A stretch of DNA of 13,714 nt from the NCBI GenBank assembly GCA_034409055.1, contig DAOUMU010000016.1:1-13714 (forward strand), written 5' to 3'. The notes under the pieces were generated by a model. The model saw only the letters and a list, made by a program, of their open reading frames with translations, did no database searches and was not told the DNA's origin. This document shows positions 12,119-13,714 of the stretch, one piece after another. A program made the translations under genes and the position numbers. This DNA comes from DAOUMU01 sp034409055. GTDB lineage: Bacteria > Chloroflexota > Anaerolineae > 4572-78 > J111. The stretch's first letter is position 1, and each line of letters begins with the position of its first letter.

Positions 12119-13486
12119 ATGTTGGAGAAATTGTTGCAACGTGGGCCCGGTCAAACCGTGGCTTTGATGTCAAATCCAGAGGCTGACCTGCTGGCCGAAA
12201 CGATGATCGCCTTCGCCAATGCCGATGGTGGCACCATTTTTTTGGGAGTGAACGAGCAGGGCCGGGCCATCGACTACACCCTGGGCGAAGACGTGGAGAA
12301 TAGTTTGGTCCAGGCTTTGGCCAGGTGCCGCCCGCCGGTGGTGACCGATTGGGAACAGTGCGAGCGGCCGGGGGGCGTGATCGTGGCCTTGAAAATTGCC
12401 CGCAGTCCGGAACTGCACGCCCTGGCCGATGGTCGAGTCTTGATTCGGGTGGGGACAGAAAATCGGCCCCTGGGCGGCGAGGCCATTCGCCACCTGGCGG
12501 CAACCAAGTCCAGCGGCGATTTTGAGAGCGAACCGGTCGTTGGCGCTACCCTGGTCGATTTGGATAAAGAAGTATTGGATGAATATATGGGTCACCGGGT
12601 CGAACGTGGCTCCCATTCGCCCCAAGGTTCGTTGTCAGATCACCTGGTCGAAATTGGGGCGATGGCCGAGGATGGCACACCCACGGTCGCCGGGATGCTC
12701 CTTTTCGGCAAGCAGCCCCAGGCATTTTTACCGCAAAGTGGGCTCATCTTTGTTAAATTTTTGGGTAAAGAGGCCCGGGGCCGGGATGGACAGGCCGGTT
12801 ATGGCCGCCGGGTAGAGATTAACGGACCTTTAGCCCGTATTATCGAGCGAGCCTGGCGCGTAGTGACGGAAGAGATGCGAGTTGAAGCGGTAGTCACCGG
12901 CCTGCGGCGGGAGGAAAGACCGGAATATCCCCGTTTTGCCGTACGCGAGGCGTTGGTCAATGCCGTCTGCCACCGTGATTATCGCCTCAGCGGACGCCGG
13001 GTCGAAGTGCGCATGTACGAAGACCGGCTGGAGGTCATCAGTCCGGGCGGGTTGCCCGGTTACATCACCCTGGACAACATTGTCGATGAGCATTTTTCAC
13101 GCAATCCCCGCATCGTGGCCGGCCTGTTTCAGTGGGGTTACATCGAAGAACTGGGCCTGGGCATCGACCGCATGATTGAAGAGATGTTGGAGTACGGTCA
13201 TGCCGCCCCCGATTTTGTGGCCAAACCCTACTCTTTCACCGTGCGGCTGTACAACACGCTGGAACGTATGCCCCCCATCAAGCGTTGGCCCACCAACATG
13301 AACGAGCGCCAGATGAAGGCCATGAGCTTTATCGAGCAGCATGGCCGCATCACCAACCGGGATTACCGCCAACTGTGCCCCGAGGTCAACCCGGAAACCC
13401 TCCGCCTTGATTTGGTAGACCTGGTCGACAAAGGCCTGCTCCTGAAAATTGGGGACAAGAAGGGGACGTACTATATTTTGAAGTAG
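12119..13486 (+). CDS. AlbA_2 (Schlafen-type) and HATPase_c_4 domain protein with C-terminal winged helix
   Basis: A 455-aa protein of the COG2865 type, often mislabelled 'RecG-like helicase' although it has no helicase motor. The AlbA_2 domain spans about 5-125 and includes AFANADGGTIFLGVNEQG (31-48) and VLIRVGTENRPLGGEAIRHL (107-126). The usual acidic EFK motif near its start is replaced by VALMS, so the nucleic-acid or nuclease site may be altered. The HATPase_c_4 region (about 270-375) has REALVNAVCHRDY (276-288) and VISPGGLPGYI (306-316), then NPRIVAGLFQWGYIEELGLG. A winged helix (393-453) ends in KGLLLKIGDKKGTYYI. Family members are thought to be transcription regulators; targets are unknown. 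Expression looks leaderless. It is divergent from the 80-aa gene and followed by a repeat patch and a transposase end, suggesting a mobile or accessory context. Confidence 0.85.
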   Translation: MLEKLLQRGPGQTVALMSNPEADLLAETMIAFANADGGTIFLGVNEQGRAIDYTLGEDVENSLVQALARCRPPVVTDWEQCERPGGVIVALKIARSPELHALADGRVLIRVGTENRPLGGEAIRHLAATKSSGDFESEPVVGATLVDLDKEVLDEYMGHRVERGSHSPQGSLSDHLVEIGAMAEDGTPTVAGMLLFGKQPQAFLPQSGLIFVKFLGKEARGRDGQAGYGRRVEINGPLARIIERAWRVVTEEMRVEAVVTGLRREERPEYPRFAVREALVNAVCHRDYRLSGRRVEVRMYEDRLEVISPGGLPGYITLDNIVDEHFSRNPRIVAGLFQWGYIEELGLGIDRMIEEMLEYGHAAPDFVAKPYSFTVRLYNTLERMPPIKRWPTNMNERQMKAMSFIEQHGRITNRDYRQLCPEVNPETLRLDLVDLVDKGLLLKIGDKKGTYYILK

Positions 13487-13488
13487 CC

Positions 13489-13584
13489 GGTGGCAAGGTC
13501 GCAGGTGGCAAGGTCGCAGGTGGCAGAGTAGCAAGGTGGCAGGGTTGCAGGGTGCAAGTCGCAGGTCGCAGGCAGGTCGCAGGT
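13489..13584. repeat. Degenerate tandem repeat of GGTNGCA words
   Basis: Two exact copies of GGTGGCAAGGTCGCA (13489-13503, 13504-13518) are followed by diverged copies with GGTGGCA, GGTTGCA, GGTGCA and GGTCGCA words to 13584. It begins 2 bp after the stop of the AlbA_2 gene. Frames through it are open but repetitive, so I treat it as non-coding. Confidence 0.85.
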
Positions 13585-13587
13585 AAC

Positions 13588-13714
13588 CTATCTATTACCC
13601 ACAAGTTGGGATTGTTCTTTAACAAGATACCAAGTGTCGGCCATATCCTGTAATCTTTGCCAACCCCGCCAAATAACGGTTACCCCCGGTTCCCCATCCC
13701 GTTTACGGCCGAGG
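13588..13714 (-). CDS. C-terminal end of an IS4/Tn5-like transposase (partial)
   Basis: The last 41 residues of a protein entering from the right edge, ending in TAG (13588-13590). The segment LGRKRDGEPGVTVIWRG, followed by WQRLQDMADTW, closely recalls the conserved C-terminus of IS4-family Tn5-like DDE transposases (G.LGRK.DGEPG...WRGW.RLQD). No catalytic residues are in view, so intactness cannot be judged. GGTAA/TTACC (13582-13599) overlap the stop, but no clear IS terminal repeat is recognised. Confidence 0.7.
   Translation of the reverse strand, partial: LGRKRDGEPGVTVIWRGWQRLQDMADTWYLVKEQSQLVGNR

Noticed and set aside
11665..13486. Toxin-antitoxin pair formed by the 80-aa protein and the AlbA_2 protein
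   Set aside because: The genes are divergent with separate promoters, and neither resembles a known toxin; kept only as a possible functional link.
13489..13584. CRISPR array
   Set aside because: The repeats are 7-15 bp, adjacent and degenerate, with no spacers of uniform length and no cas genes.
13386..13625. Open frame through the GGTNGCA repeat patch
   Set aside because: Its sequence is an artefact of the repeat (LPPATLPPATLPPAT) and it is antisense to the AlbA_2 gene.

Overview
The window reads like chromosomal DNA of a Chloroflexota bacterium, probably near Anaerolineae or Caldilineae. This rests on gene content and style: a Pro/Thr-rich (PTPTP-type) extracytoplasmic linker, a Gram-positive-type LexA box, intergenic 'word' repeats, and small helical proteins. 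It is inference, since no marker gene settles the phylum.

Left part (1-2920, minus strand): the N-terminal part of a membrane-anchored protein with a Pro/Thr-rich linker, cut by the window edge, then a complete membrane sensor histidine kinase (sensor, HAMP, PAS, HisKA, HATPase) with no response regulator beside it.

Core housekeeping part (3046-8838): mnmE on the plus strand, facing a minus-strand cluster yebC-ruvC-ruvA. ruvC and ruvA overlap by ATGA; ruvB is not present. ftsK/spoIIIE lies upstream of yebC on the same strand. These genes serve tRNA wobble modification, Holliday-junction processing, translation or gene regulation (YebC) and chromosome translocation at division.

Accessory part (8839-13714): gene-poor DNA with hairpins and short iterated words. 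It holds a polytopic SPFH/band-7-like protein behind a leader with a strong terminator-like hairpin. A bidirectional terminator separates it from a convergent 94-aa gene of unknown function. That small gene has a near-consensus sigma-70 promoter and a LexA/SOS box at its predicted transcription start, the most interesting signal here. Next come a nested palindromic element, a small helical protein (start corrected to give 80 aa), and a divergent AlbA_2/Schlafen plus HATPase_c_4 plus winged-helix regulator that seems to be leaderless. A degenerate GGTNGCA repeat patch and the C-terminal end of an IS4/Tn5-like transposase close the window.

All promoter, operator and hairpin calls were made by eye. 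Family assignments come from recalled motifs, not from database searches.
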